A DNA stretch of 64,000 nt from NCBI GenBank assembly GCA_934747335.1, contig CAKVGS010000006.1, positions 1 through 64,000 of the forward strand, written 5' to 3'. Each line of letters opens with the position of its first letter. Positions within the stretch are counted from its first letter, which is position 1. Both the position numbers and the translations under genes were made by a program. Origin of the DNA: an uncultured Candidatus Melainabacteria bacterium (GTDB lineage: Bacteria; Cyanobacteriota; Vampirovibrionia; Gastranaerophilales; Gastranaerophilaceae). Of the stretch, positions 46,085-54,982 are shown piece by piece. The notes under the pieces were generated by a model. That model was not told the origin of the DNA and did no database searches. It saw only the letters and a program-made list of their open reading frames with translations.

Positions 46085-46761
46085 TGCTTGTTGAAGAAAT
46101 TTTTAAAATTAATAGAGATGATGAGTTAGTGAAAATTGCACTGACTCATCCTTCTTTTACAAAAGAAAACGGGTATAGTGATTTAGAAAATTATGAACGC
46201 TTGGAATTCTTCGGTGATTCTGTTTTGAAACTTTATACTTCAAAACTTTTGTATAATACGTATCCTGAAGCGCCGGAAGGTGAACTTTCAAAAATACGTT
46301 CAATACTTGTGTCTGATGCAATTTTAGCGCAAATAGCAAAAAAAATAGATTTGGATAAGCTTATGATTTTAGGCCCCGCAGAAGAAAAACAGGGTGGGCG
46401 AAAACGTGAATCTAATATTGCTTGTACACTTGAAGCTATCTTAGGTGCAAGTTATTTTAGCGGCAAACAAGCAGAAATAGAAGCTTTTATTGAAGAATAT
46501 GTTATGGCATACGCTGAAGATGTTGATAAACATTTTGAAAAATACAATGCTAAAGACATTCTTCAACAGTACACACAAGGTATAAACAAGGCTTTACCTG
46601 TATATAAAACGTTAGCGGTAAAAGGCCCTGCTCATGAGCCTGTGTTTGAGGTTCAGGTTGAATGGAAGGGCGAAGTTATTGCAACAGGAAAAGGAAAGTC
46701 TAAAAAAGAAGCACAACAAAATTGTGCTTTAGAGGCGTGTAAAAAATTGGGAGTAATTTAA
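46084..46761 (+). CDS. rnc: Ribonuclease III
   Basis: The protein has 225 residues. The catalytic signature is YERLEFFGDSVLKL and the second acidic motif is TLEAILGASYF. The C-terminal dsRNA-binding domain contains PVFEVQVEWKGE and GKGKSKKEAQQNCA. It processes rRNA and double-stranded RNA; the many long hairpins in this genome would be potential substrates (inference). It ends the pyrH-frr-cdsA-rnc operon. Confidence 0.97.
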   Translation: MLVEEIFKINRDDELVKIALTHPSFTKENGYSDLENYERLEFFGDSVLKLYTSKLLYNTYPEAPEGELSKIRSILVSDAILAQIAKKIDLDKLMILGPAEEKQGGRKRESNIACTLEAILGASYFSGKQAEIEAFIEEYVMAYAEDVDKHFEKYNAKDILQQYTQGINKALPVYKTLAVKGPAHEPVFEVQVEWKGEVIATGKGKSKKEAQQNCALEACKKLGVI

Positions 46762-46930
46762 CTTTTGATTTTTAATTATCCATCTCCTTTATGATGGGCA
46801 AAAATTAATAATTTTGCTATAATAGAGATGAAGTTATATGAATTTCGGCAAAATAATACATCAAATAATGGTGGTAAATATTGTTTTGAAGCTGATATAA
46901 TAATACTATGTAGTATAAGTGGAGAATAGT

Positions 46931-47530
46931 ATGGCTGATAACGAAAGAGCTGAAGGCGGACAACAAAAGGATTTAACAAAATTTTTAATAATGACTCTTG
47001 CTTCAATCGTAATAATGTTTATTGTTTTTGCAGGTGTTAATTATGTTATTATGGAAAATTTAATTAGCCAAAAAATGAGTACTCTTCCGACTGCTCAAGA
47101 AGAACTTGATGAGAGCGCTGATGAAGATGAAGTTCAAAAAGGCATTATTGTTGATTTAGGTGACTTTATCTTAAACCTTTGCGATGAAAGCCAAAAGAAA
47201 TATTTGAAAGTTAATGTAGCATTAGAAGTTACAAAGAAAGATACGGATTTTCCTGAGCAAACTGAAACAAAAGGTGGCGGACACGGTGGACATGGAGAAG
47301 CTGCAGCGCCTGTTGACCCGATGGAAGCTATTCAAAAAGAAATGAATCAGTATAAACCTGCAATCAGAGATGCAGTAATTACAAATCTTTCAAGCAAAAC
47401 ATCTTCCGAACTTGCAACAGCAGCAGGAAAAGAACTTGCTAAAGAACAGATTACAAATGATATTAACTCTATTTTAGGCGGTGAAAGAGAAGTTATCAGA
47501 GTAAGTTTCGGACAATTTATTATTCAGTAG
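46931..47530 (+). CDS. fliL: Flagellar basal body-associated protein FliL
   Basis: The ATG at 46931, with GGAG upstream, gives 199 residues. One membrane helix lies at about 17-38, followed by the FliL domain with DLGDFILNLCDESQKKYLKVNVALEV. A Gly/His linker (GGGHGGHGEAAAP) is inserted in its middle, and the C-terminal block is EVIRVSFGQFIIQ. FliL supports stator function at the flagellar motor. It is followed by fliM after 6 bp. Confidence 0.85.
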   Translation: MADNERAEGGQQKDLTKFLIMTLASIVIMFIVFAGVNYVIMENLISQKMSTLPTAQEELDESADEDEVQKGIIVDLGDFILNLCDESQKKYLKVNVALEVTKKDTDFPEQTETKGGGHGGHGEAAAPVDPMEAIQKEMNQYKPAIRDAVITNLSSKTSSELATAAGKELAKEQITNDINSILGGEREVIRVSFGQFIIQ

Positions 47531-47536
47531 GACAAA

Positions 47537-48517
47537 ATGACAGAAGGAAACAAAAACGACTTAATAGATACGCATGAGTTTGAAGACGATTTTTCAGACG
47601 CAGAACACAAAAGCTATAAGCTTTATAATTTCCGCAGACCTGATAAATTTTCTAAAGACAACTTGAGAGCCTTAAGAGATATTCATAGAGAATTCTCTAA
47701 GGCAATTTCTCTTGTTTTAAGCGGTTATTTACGTATGAGAGTTGAAATTGAAATCGTTTCTGTTGACCAATTAACTTATGAAGAATTTGTTCGTTCTATG
47801 CCATCTCCTATAAGCGTTGGTGTATTTGAGTTTGAACCGTTATCAGGTCAAATTTTACTTGGTATCAGCTTTGAAGTTATTTCTTGTATAGTAAACCGTA
47901 TGCTTGGCGGCGTCGGTTCAATTGATGCACAAACAAGAGAGCTTACGGACATTGAAAAAGCTTTAGCGAAAAAAGTTATCAATATCATTATTAAATCGCT
48001 TGAAGATTCTTGGAATGCGATTATTCCTGTTTCAGGAAAATTTATCAGTCTTGATGATAACTATCAATCAATTCAGGTTGCAACAGCAGGAGAAATCGTT
48101 GCGCTTTTGACTTTTGAAGTTCAAGTTCAGGGCAAACATTTTGGTTTGTTTAGCTTATGTTTCCCATATCCTGTATTAGAAACAGTTTTGGGTCACTTGA
48201 GTACTCAACACATTTTCCAAACAAAAGGTTTGGTTGCATCAAACGACGAAAGATTGAAGATGATTTCTAAAATCAATACTTCAAATGTTGATTTGAGAGT
48301 TCAGTTTGGACAATGCAATATAACATTGGACGACTTTTTACAACTTTCAGAAGGTGATATCATTAAGCTTGATAACAAAGTTCAGGATGATTTGATTGTC
48401 AAAGTAAACGGTGAAAAGAAATTTTTTGCCCGTCCGGGTACAATGAAAGACAAGATTTGTGTTAAAATAACAGATGTCTATGACGAAATGCACGAATTAT
48501 TAAGAAATTATTTTTAG
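47537..48517 (+). CDS. fliM: Flagellar motor switch protein FliM
   Basis: The 326-residue protein has the family length. LYNFRRPDKFSKDNLRALRDIHREF is the FliM opening (KFSKDQLR), followed by the CheC-like middle domain with FEFEPLSGQILLGI and NRMLGG. The C-terminal SpoA domain ends VNGEKKFFARPGTMKDKICVKI. It forms the switch that binds CheY-P. No GGxG change is seen. Confidence 0.94.
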   Translation: MTEGNKNDLIDTHEFEDDFSDAEHKSYKLYNFRRPDKFSKDNLRALRDIHREFSKAISLVLSGYLRMRVEIEIVSVDQLTYEEFVRSMPSPISVGVFEFEPLSGQILLGISFEVISCIVNRMLGGVGSIDAQTRELTDIEKALAKKVINIIIKSLEDSWNAIIPVSGKFISLDDNYQSIQVATAGEIVALLTFEVQVQGKHFGLFSLCFPYPVLETVLGHLSTQHIFQTKGLVASNDERLKMISKINTSNVDLRVQFGQCNITLDDFLQLSEGDIIKLDNKVQDDLIVKVNGEKKFFARPGTMKDKICVKITDVYDEMHELLRNYF

Positions 48518-48530
48518 AGAGGTTTTGTAA

Positions 48531-48989
48531 ATGCTAGATGACGATAAAGATGTTAATAACGAAGAAATGCAAGATTTGACATCATCAATTCCCGAAGGAA
48601 ACACTGAAGATAATGAAAATAACGAAAGTACGGAAGATAAAACCGTAACGGTTCAGCCTGTGCAATTTGCGTCATTTGAAGATTTGGATCAAGTTCAAGG
48701 TCCTGTTAACCAAAACCTTAATATCCTTTTGGATGTTAAATTGCAGTTAACAGTTGAACTTGGTAAAACCGAATTGCCAATCAAAAAAGTTTTAGAATTA
48801 ACAAAAGGTTCTATCGTAACTCTTAATAAAGCCGCCGGTGAGCCTGTTGAACTATACGCTAACGGCAAATTAATTGCTTACGGCGAAGTTGTAGTTATTG
48901 AAGATAATTTTGGTTTAAGAATTACACACATTACAGATCCTGCAAGAAGATTGAACTCTTTGAGCAATATTAATAAAGAAGAAGGTTAG
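48531..48989 (+). CDS. fliN: Flagellar motor switch protein FliN
   Basis: The protein has 152 residues. The first 65 are acidic and disordered, and then comes a SpoA domain: NILLDVKLQLTVELGKTELPIKKVLEL, GSIVTLNKAAGEPVELYANG and GEVVVIEDNFGLRIT. It is the C-ring component below FliM. The genes fliL-fliM-fliN form a compact operon with no other flagellar genes in the window. Confidence 0.93.
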   Translation: MLDDDKDVNNEEMQDLTSSIPEGNTEDNENNESTEDKTVTVQPVQFASFEDLDQVQGPVNQNLNILLDVKLQLTVELGKTELPIKKVLELTKGSIVTLNKAAGEPVELYANGKLIAYGEVVVIEDNFGLRITHITDPARRLNSLSNINKEEG

Positions 48990-49077
48990 AATGTGTTTGG
49001 GCAAATTTCAATCAATTTTGCAGATTTTTAGCCAAATCTGTAAGTTTGGTATGCCCCAAAATTTAGAGGTATAAATA

Positions 49078-49692
49078 ATGTTTAGATTAATAAAAATTAT
49101 TTTTAACGCATTTTTACTTGTTCTTGCGATAATGGGCTTTAACGCTATCGGCGGACAAAAATATGTAGAAGCCGTAAAAGTAAGCGTTGGAAATTTTATT
49201 CAGGAACACGCATTTGAAAGTGCTAAGAAAATTGGGAATTTCTCAAACCTGAATGAAGAGTTTCAAATTGACAATGCAGTAAATTTAGTAGGATATAAAG
49301 CCGTGCTTGCCGAACACAAGGCGTCAGGTCAAAAAATGGTAATCGTTGATTCCGGCAAAAAACCGCTTCTGACTCAAGATGACATAAAAAGCTCAAATGT
49401 GGAAACAAAATTAAAAGATTTGTCCGAAAAATTTAAGTATCAGGCAATAACCGTACAAGATATTAAAGTAACATCAAGAGGAACAATGAAAGTATACGGC
49501 AAACAAGTTCCTTATGCCAAGTTTGATGCACATGTCACAAAATTGCCATTCTCAGATGTTTCAGGCGTAGTTGCAAGCGTTACTACATCTGACGGTTCTG
49601 AAAAATTAGCATTATCAATAAGTGAAAAGAAAAAATATTCACAACTTATCACTAACGAATTTTACCGCGGAGTCGAAGAAACTAAAAATTAA
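49078..49692 (+). CDS. Membrane-anchored hypothetical protein
   Basis: The 204-residue protein has an N-terminal membrane helix (IIFNAFLLVLAIMGFNAIGG). The rest appears to be an extracytoplasmic alpha/beta domain. It has a GAGGT ribosome-binding site and follows fliN by 88 bp, so a role near the motor is possible but unsupported. No family is recognised. Confidence 0.5.
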   Translation: MFRLIKIIFNAFLLVLAIMGFNAIGGQKYVEAVKVSVGNFIQEHAFESAKKIGNFSNLNEEFQIDNAVNLVGYKAVLAEHKASGQKMVIVDSGKKPLLTQDDIKSSNVETKLKDLSEKFKYQAITVQDIKVTSRGTMKVYGKQVPYAKFDAHVTKLPFSDVSGVVASVTTSDGSEKLALSISEKKKYSQLITNEFYRGVEETKN

Positions 49693-49752
49693 TCACACTA
49701 TGGTTAAAATTCAGATTTAATGGTAATATAAAATAAAGCGAGGACGAAAAAA

Positions 49753-50154
49753 GTGAAAGCAGCTGAATATTTTAATCAAGGTTATTCTTGTTCTGAAAGT
49801 ATAGTTATGGAAGCTATTGAAAAAGGTTTAGTTCCAAAAGAACTCTTACCTGTTGCAACTTCTTTCTCAGGCGGAATGGGTTCAGGCTGTTTGTGTGGCG
49901 CAATTGCAGGCTCACAAATAGTTTTAGGTTACTTATTCGGTCGAGAAAATCAAGCAGGCAACGATGTTCAAGCAAGAGCAACCGCTAGAGAATTTATTTC
50001 AGAATTTACAAAAACTCACAAAGCTACTTGTTGCAGAGTTTTGACAAGAGGAATGGATATGGCATCTCCTGAAAGAAAAGCTCACTGCACAAATATGGTT
50101 AATGACTGTTCAAAAATTCTTGAAGATATGATTAAGGCAAAGGTTAGTGCTTAA
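49753..50154 (+). CDS. C_GCAxxG_C_C family redox-type protein
   Basis: The protein has 133 residues from a GTG start with GAGGA upstream. It shows the family motif GYSCSES, then GSGCLCGAIAG and HKATCCRVL, and a last Cys in KAHCTNMVNDC. Conserved cysteines suggest a thiol or metal cofactor site; the biochemical role of the family is not settled. Its stop overlaps the start of the formyltransferase gene. Confidence 0.8.
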   Translation: MKAAEYFNQGYSCSESIVMEAIEKGLVPKELLPVATSFSGGMGSGCLCGAIAGSQIVLGYLFGRENQAGNDVQARATAREFISEFTKTHKATCCRVLTRGMDMASPERKAHCTNMVNDCSKILEDMIKAKVSA

Positions 50155-51095
50155 TGTTCAATAGAACGATGTTTAAAAAACGAATACTTTTTGTTGGAAT
50201 TCCTGATATGGCTTATATCGGGCTTGATGGTCTGTTGATGGCAGGCGTTAATATCGTTGGAGTTTTAGGCCCTAAAAAAGACCACAACATGTATTACGAT
50301 TTCAAAAACTTTGTTTATTCAAGAAGATTAAATTATATTGATTATGACGAATTGGACGAGCCTCGATTAATCGAAAAAATCCGTGCATTGAATGTTGATG
50401 CCGCGGTTGTTTGTTCGTTTAACTACAAAATTCCTCGTATTCTTTTAGAAGCCACAAAGGATGGATTTATCAACGTTCACCCTTCAATGCTTCCAAAATA
50501 CAGAGGCGGAAACCCTTATTCCAGAGTAATTATGAATGGTGAAACCGAAACAGGTGTCACGATTCATTTTATGGATGACAAATTTGATACCGGCGATATT
50601 ATTGCACAAAAACCTTATCATATACATTCAAAAGCAACGATGGGTACGATTTTTAATGAGCTTAACGTTATTGGTATTGAACTGCTTTTACAAGTCTTGA
50701 GAGCTTATGAAAACCAACCGTTGCCAAGAATAAAACAGCCAAACGGAGATTTTATTTCAGGAAAAGGCTTGAGCGAGCAGGAATTATTCATAAATTACAA
50801 TAAAACCGCAGAAGAAATCGAACGCTTTGTAAGAGCATTAAACCCATTTATACTTGCAAGCACGACATTTCGCGGTAATATGATGAAAATTATGAAGGTG
50901 GAAGTAGCTTCTGACGCGTTTTGCGTTCCGCATCCTGCCGGAACGGTTGCAAAAATCGAAGACGATAGATTTTTCATTGCAACATCAAAAGGATTGATTG
51001 CGCCAACCGTAATGCAATTTGGAAGCTTCTTTATGGGTGATAGCAAAGATTTTATCAGAATTGTTAATCCTAAAATTGGGGAAGAGTTTAAGTAA
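50154..51095 (+). CDS. Formyltransferase of the Fmt/ArnA-type
   Basis: The protein has 313 residues. The formyl-transfer fold shows ILFVGIPDMAYIGLDGLLMAG, VVCSFNYKIP, INVHPSMLPKYRGGNPY (catalytic Asn-His with HPSLLP motif) and HFMDDKFDTGDIIAQK (catalytic Asp). The C-terminal domain resembles that of methionyl-tRNA formyltransferase. It may be Fmt, or a sugar-nucleotide formyltransferase; the sequence NPYSRVIMNGE differs from the usual PIQ(W/R)AI-x-G of Fmt. Its ATG overlaps the upstream stop. Confidence 0.75.
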   Translation: MFNRTMFKKRILFVGIPDMAYIGLDGLLMAGVNIVGVLGPKKDHNMYYDFKNFVYSRRLNYIDYDELDEPRLIEKIRALNVDAAVVCSFNYKIPRILLEATKDGFINVHPSMLPKYRGGNPYSRVIMNGETETGVTIHFMDDKFDTGDIIAQKPYHIHSKATMGTIFNELNVIGIELLLQVLRAYENQPLPRIKQPNGDFISGKGLSEQELFINYNKTAEEIERFVRALNPFILASTTFRGNMMKIMKVEVASDAFCVPHPAGTVAKIEDDRFFIATSKGLIAPTVMQFGSFFMGDSKDFIRIVNPKIGEEFK

Positions 51096-51107
51096 TAAGG
51101 CAAGATT

Positions 51108-51926
51108 ATGGATAAATTAAATTTTTTAACGGCAGGTGTACCGCTTAGGGCAGAAGGCAAAGGATATGAAGTCGGTTTTAAAGTTCTTGATGATATGAAT
51201 TTAGACGGACTTGAATTGGAATTTGTACGCGGAGTTAGAATAAGCGATAAAAGTCGTGAAGCTGTTGGTAATTCTAAAAAAGTCATCACAGCGCATGCGC
51301 CATTTTACGTTAATTTGAACGCAAGAGAAGAAGAAAAAGTTGAAGCAAGCACACAAAGAATTATAGAAACTGCAGATGTCGCAAATGAGCTTGGCGGTTA
51401 CAGTATAACTTACCATGCGGCTTATTATTTGGGAATGGATGCTGAGCTTGTATATAAACAAGTTGCAAAACAAACTCAAATTATTGTAGACGCGCTTGCA
51501 AAAACAAACAACAAAATTTGGATTAGACCTGAAACAACGGGTAAAGCTACTCAATGGGGCGATTTGGAGGAAATTGTAAGACTTTCTAAAGAGTTTGAAC
51601 AAGTTTTGCCTTGTGTGGATTTTTCACACCTCCATGCCAGATATAACGGCATAATGAATACTTACGACGAGTTTTCAAAAATCTTTGAAACAATCGGAAA
51701 TGAGTTGGGTCAAGTTGCGCTGGATAACTTTCATGCTCATATTGCTGGTATCGAATACGGCGCAAAAGGTGAAAAGAAACATTTAAACTTGGAAGAGTCT
51801 GATTTTAATTACAAAGACTTATTAAAGGCATTCAAAGCTTTTGACGTAAAAGGTGCTGTTGTTTGTGAAAGCCCTAATATTGAAGATAATGCAAAGCTCT
51901 TAAAAGAATACTATTTGAGCTTATAA
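51108..51926 (+). CDS. TIM-barrel protein of the AP endonuclease 2 / xylose isomerase-like family
   Basis: The protein has 272 residues. TAHAPFYVNLNA, YHAAYYLGM, IRPETTGK, PCVDFSHLHARYNG, FHAHIAGIEYG and the C-terminal CESPNIE are the metal-binding blocks of endonuclease IV-like barrels, with His and Glu ligands. It may cut abasic DNA like Nfo or act as an isomerase. Similar short proteins in archaea and anaerobes are annotated as endonuclease IV-like. Confidence 0.75.
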   Translation: MDKLNFLTAGVPLRAEGKGYEVGFKVLDDMNLDGLELEFVRGVRISDKSREAVGNSKKVITAHAPFYVNLNAREEEKVEASTQRIIETADVANELGGYSITYHAAYYLGMDAELVYKQVAKQTQIIVDALAKTNNKIWIRPETTGKATQWGDLEEIVRLSKEFEQVLPCVDFSHLHARYNGIMNTYDEFSKIFETIGNELGQVALDNFHAHIAGIEYGAKGEKKHLNLEESDFNYKDLLKAFKAFDVKGAVVCESPNIEDNAKLLKEYYLSL

Positions 51927-51945
51927 CTTTTGAAGAAAGAAAATT

Positions 51946-52563
51946 ATGATTATAAAAACATTTGTTGAACCACCAATTGATAACAACAATTATTTGATTA
52001 TTGATGAAAAAACAAAAGAAGCGGCATTGATTGATTGTTCTGCTATTGACGATAGAATTAATGAAGAACTTAAAAAACAAGGTGCTGTTTTAAAATACAT
52101 TTTGCTAACCCACGGACATTTTGATCATATTGCAGGTATAAGACCACACAGATTTTCTGATGAACCGCAATTGGTTATGCATAAAGCTGATTTAGGATGG
52201 CTTAATAATTCCAACAAATACTTGCCAATGTTTGGCATGCTCGAAATCACAATCCCTAAAATTGATAAATTTGTTGATGATGGTGATGTTCTTAAACTCG
52301 GTGAATTGGAAATTAAAGTTTTGCATACTCCCGGACACACGCAAGGCGGGGTTTGTTATTTAGTTGAAAATAATTTATTTTCAGGAGATACAATTTTTAA
52401 AGAAGCAGTTGGGCGTTGCGATTTAGAAGGCGGAAATTTTGCCCAAATCGTAGAAAGTATTGAAGACAAGATTTTTACCCTGCCAAAAGATACTACAATT
52501 TATCCGGGGCATGGAAAAATTACCTCCGTAGAATGGGAAAAAGAACACAACAGATTTATGTAG
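51946..52563 (+). CDS. Metallo-beta-lactamase fold hydrolase (glyoxalase II-like)
   Basis: The protein has 205 residues. LLTHGHFDHIAG supplies HxHxDH, LHTPGHTQGG supplies the next His, FSGDTIF the bridging Asp, and YPGHGKIT the last His. Such small MBL proteins hydrolyse thioesters such as S-lactoylglutathione. A glutathione-type ligase gene (gshA) is present in the window, consistent with this, but the substrate is not proven. Confidence 0.85.
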   Translation: MIIKTFVEPPIDNNNYLIIDEKTKEAALIDCSAIDDRINEELKKQGAVLKYILLTHGHFDHIAGIRPHRFSDEPQLVMHKADLGWLNNSNKYLPMFGMLEITIPKIDKFVDDGDVLKLGELEIKVLHTPGHTQGGVCYLVENNLFSGDTIFKEAVGRCDLEGGNFAQIVESIEDKIFTLPKDTTIYPGHGKITSVEWEKEHNRFM

Positions 52564-52595
52564 AATTAAATCTTTTCTAAAATTTTTTCTAAAAT

Positions 52596-52627
52596 AAAAA
52601 CGAGCGATTAAAAAATCGCCCGTTTTT
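52596..52627. terminator. Bidirectional terminator between the MBL gene and tpiA
   Basis: Arms AAAAACG-A-GCGAT and ATCGC-C-CGTTTTT with one mismatch flank a short A-rich loop. It has T runs on both strands and lies between convergent genes. Confidence 0.85.
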
Positions 52628-52649
52628 AAGTTTATTCTAAACTTTAAAA

Positions 52650-53444
52650 TTAAACACTAACTTTCATTGTGTTAGCAATAATTTCATTGAAGCTGTCAGC
52701 TTTCAAGCTTGCACCACCAACCAAAGCACCGTCGATGTCTGATTGTGACATTTGTTCTTCGATTGTGTTAGGTTTTACAGAACCACCGTAAAGAATTCTG
52801 ATAGCGTCACCTGCAGAAGCTGAAGAAACTTCTTTAACAACGTTTCTAATCATAGCGATAACTCTGTTAGCTTCTTTGCTGTCGCAAGTTTTGCCTGTAC
52901 CAATTGCCCAAATTGGTTCGTAAGCGATAACTGATTTAGCAACTTCTTCTTCAGACAAGCCGTTCAATGCAGCTCTGATTTGAGATGCGATGTGTTCATC
53001 TGTTACACCTGCTTCTCTTTGTTCAAGAGTTTCACCACAGCAGATAATAGGAATCAAACCGCCTGCTAAGATAGCTTTAGCTTTTTTGTTAATCATTTCA
53101 TCTGTTTCAGAGAAGTATTGTCTTCTTTCTGAGTGACCAATGATAACGTGTGAGCAACCTGCATCAGCTAACATTTCAACAGAAACTTCACCTGTGAATG
53201 CACCAGATTTTTCCCAGTGGCAGTTTTGACCTGCAACTGCGATTTTATCACAACCGCAACCACATGTACATTTTTCAGCATTTACTACACTTAAAGATGT
53301 AAATACAGGTGCAACAATGATTTCAGGCAATTGAGGTGCTGTGAAATCTTTTGTAAAATTCTTTATTCCTTCAAATAATGCTTTTGCATCAGCTTGAAGT
53401 AAGTTCATTTTCCAGTTTCCTGCAATAATTGGTTTTCTTGACAT
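52650..53444 (-). CDS. tpiA: Triosephosphate isomerase with a cysteine-rich insertion
   Basis: The protein has 264 residues. GNWKMN, the catalytic VIIGHSERRQYF (His), VIAYEPIWAIGTG (Glu) and the phosphate loop IRILYGGSVKP are intact. Between the second strand and GQNCHWEKSGAFTGE there is AEKCTCGCGCDKIAV, with cysteines in the pattern C-x-C-x-C-x-C, in place of the short linker usual in the family. It interconverts DHAP and GAP. The ribosome-binding site is AAGGAGAAAA. Confidence 0.95.
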   Translation of the reverse strand: MSRKPIIAGNWKMNLLQADAKALFEGIKNFTKDFTAPQLPEIIVAPVFTSLSVVNAEKCTCGCGCDKIAVAGQNCHWEKSGAFTGEVSVEMLADAGCSHVIIGHSERRQYFSETDEMINKKAKAILAGGLIPIICCGETLEQREAGVTDEHIASQIRAALNGLSEEEVAKSVIAYEPIWAIGTGKTCDSKEANRVIAMIRNVVKEVSSASAGDAIRILYGGSVKPNTIEEQMSQSDIDGALVGGASLKADSFNEIIANTMKVSV

Positions 53445-53551
53445 AATTTTCTCCTTTTTTTGAAGGGAAATTCCCCTCTTTTCTTATGTACTATTACACT
53501 CTGATATTAGAATAAACAAGGAGTAAAATCAATGAAAATTAGTGAATAAGT

Positions 53552-53875
53552 TTAAACAGAAACTGAAGCGGTTATTCCTTCCATAATATTATAAAAATCT
53601 TCTCTTGGAAGTGTTGACATGGTTTTTAGTGCATAAGATAAAATGCTAACTTTGTCATACCAACGTCTTGAATTTGAAATCTTGTAAAGCCCTAGAACTC
53701 TGTCGATACCGATACTTACATCTTGTTCTTCATCTTCTTCATGCATTTCTTTAATCTGTTTAACAACATTTGTTAAATCGCGTGACAAAGCTCTTCTCTT
53801 AACCTCATCCATATCTTTAAGCAAAGACAAAGCTCTTTGCGTATGTTCATTTGAATCGTACCAACGTCTGTTCAT
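53552..53875 (-). CDS. Small hypothetical protein with repeated RRWYD motif
   Basis: The ATG at 53875, with GAGAGGG upstream, gives 107 residues; the longer frame is rejected. The sequence has RRWYDSNEHTQ at the start and SRRWYDKVSIL at about 70, suggesting an internal duplication. It is helical with an acidic middle (HEEDEEQDV). No family is recognised. Confidence 0.5.
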   Translation of the reverse strand: MNRRWYDSNEHTQRALSLLKDMDEVKRRALSRDLTNVVKQIKEMHEEDEEQDVSIGIDRVLGLYKISNSRRWYDKVSILSYALKTMSTLPREDFYNIMEGITASVSV

Positions 53876-53999
53876 CAAACCCTCTCCCAATACACATTCC
53901 AATTATATTTCATGACTTTTAAATTGCAATCATACATTCAGATGAACTACTAAATTCAATAATGATGATTCTAAACAAGTTTTGATGTATAATTTTGGT

Positions 54000-54833
54000 A
54001 TGAAAGCCGATTTACATATACATAGCAATAATTCAGACGGAAGCGATAATACTAATGAGCTTTTAAATAATCTTCAAAAAAGTGGTGTTGAAATTTTTGC
54101 TTTAACAGACCACGATACAGTTGAAGGTTGTAGAGAAATGGAAAAACTTTCGCCGGATATAACTTTTATAAAAGGCGTAGAATTAACTTGCCTTTGTGAT
54201 GACATTAAATGTCATATTCTTGGCTATGGTATTGATATAAACAATCCTGATTTGTTTGGTTTGATAGAAAAAGGAAAACAATTAAGACGGCAGAAGCTTG
54301 AAACAAGAATTAAGTATTTGAAAGATATTTTTTCAATTGAACTCACCCAAGATGAAAAAGATTGGCTTTATTCAAGAAAAAGCGTAGTAAAAACCCATTT
54401 AGCAAACATTCTTGTAAATAGAGGTTTGGCAGATGATAATGTTTCTGCAATGAAAAAATATTTAGATGGTATTAAAACAGGTAACACAAGATTTGATGGT
54501 CAAGAAGCCATAGAAACAATTAAAAAAGCTGGTGGGATTGTAGTTTGGGCACACCCTATCGGCGGTGAAGGTGAAAAACATTTAACCCTGAATGAATTTT
54601 TACCAAGATTAGAAAAAATGAAATCTTTTGGCATTCAAGGTTTAGAATGTTATTACTCAAGATACAACTTTGATGAAATCGACTTTTTGGTAAAATGCGC
54701 TGATGATAATAATTTATATATTACGGGTGGAAGTGATTACCACGGAACAAATAAAAATATTCCAATACTAAGATTAAATACTGCCGAAATCCCGATTGAC
54801 TCATCTAAACTAACTTTGCTCACTGCCATTTAA
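54000..54833 (+). CDS. PHP-domain phosphoesterase (RNase AM/TrpH-like)
   Basis: The ATG at 54000 gives 277 residues; it lies 6 nt after TATAAT (53988-53993) and lacks a Shine-Dalgarno sequence. The metal-binding motifs are ADLHIHSNNSDG, FALTDHDTVEG, KGVELTCL, VVWAHPIGGEGE and GGSDYHGTN, all PHP. Its length fits the YciV/TrpH group, where some members are 5'-3' exoribonucleases or nucleotide phosphatases. It is probably leaderless and monocistronic. Confidence 0.88.
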   Translation: MKADLHIHSNNSDGSDNTNELLNNLQKSGVEIFALTDHDTVEGCREMEKLSPDITFIKGVELTCLCDDIKCHILGYGIDINNPDLFGLIEKGKQLRRQKLETRIKYLKDIFSIELTQDEKDWLYSRKSVVKTHLANILVNRGLADDNVSAMKKYLDGIKTGNTRFDGQEAIETIKKAGGIVVWAHPIGGEGEKHLTLNEFLPRLEKMKSFGIQGLECYYSRYNFDEIDFLVKCADDNNLYITGGSDYHGTNKNIPILRLNTAEIPIDSSKLTLLTAI

Positions 54834-54849
54834 TGGCATTAGAAGACAC

Positions 54850-54898
54850 TAACCTTCCCTAACAAGGGAAGGAGCAATATTAAAGTCGCTCGATTGAT
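54850..54898. repeat. Fragment of a family D-type repeat
   Basis: CCTTCCCTAACAAGGGAAGG and AAAGTCGCTCG resemble the right end of family D elements. A similar piece is at about 60642-60666. Confidence 0.55.
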
Positions 54899-54982
54899 GT
54901 AAAATAATTAAATTTTCATATTTTTTGTAAACAATTGTTAACATAAACGCAATTTTTTAACTTATAAAGACTTCATGATTAT

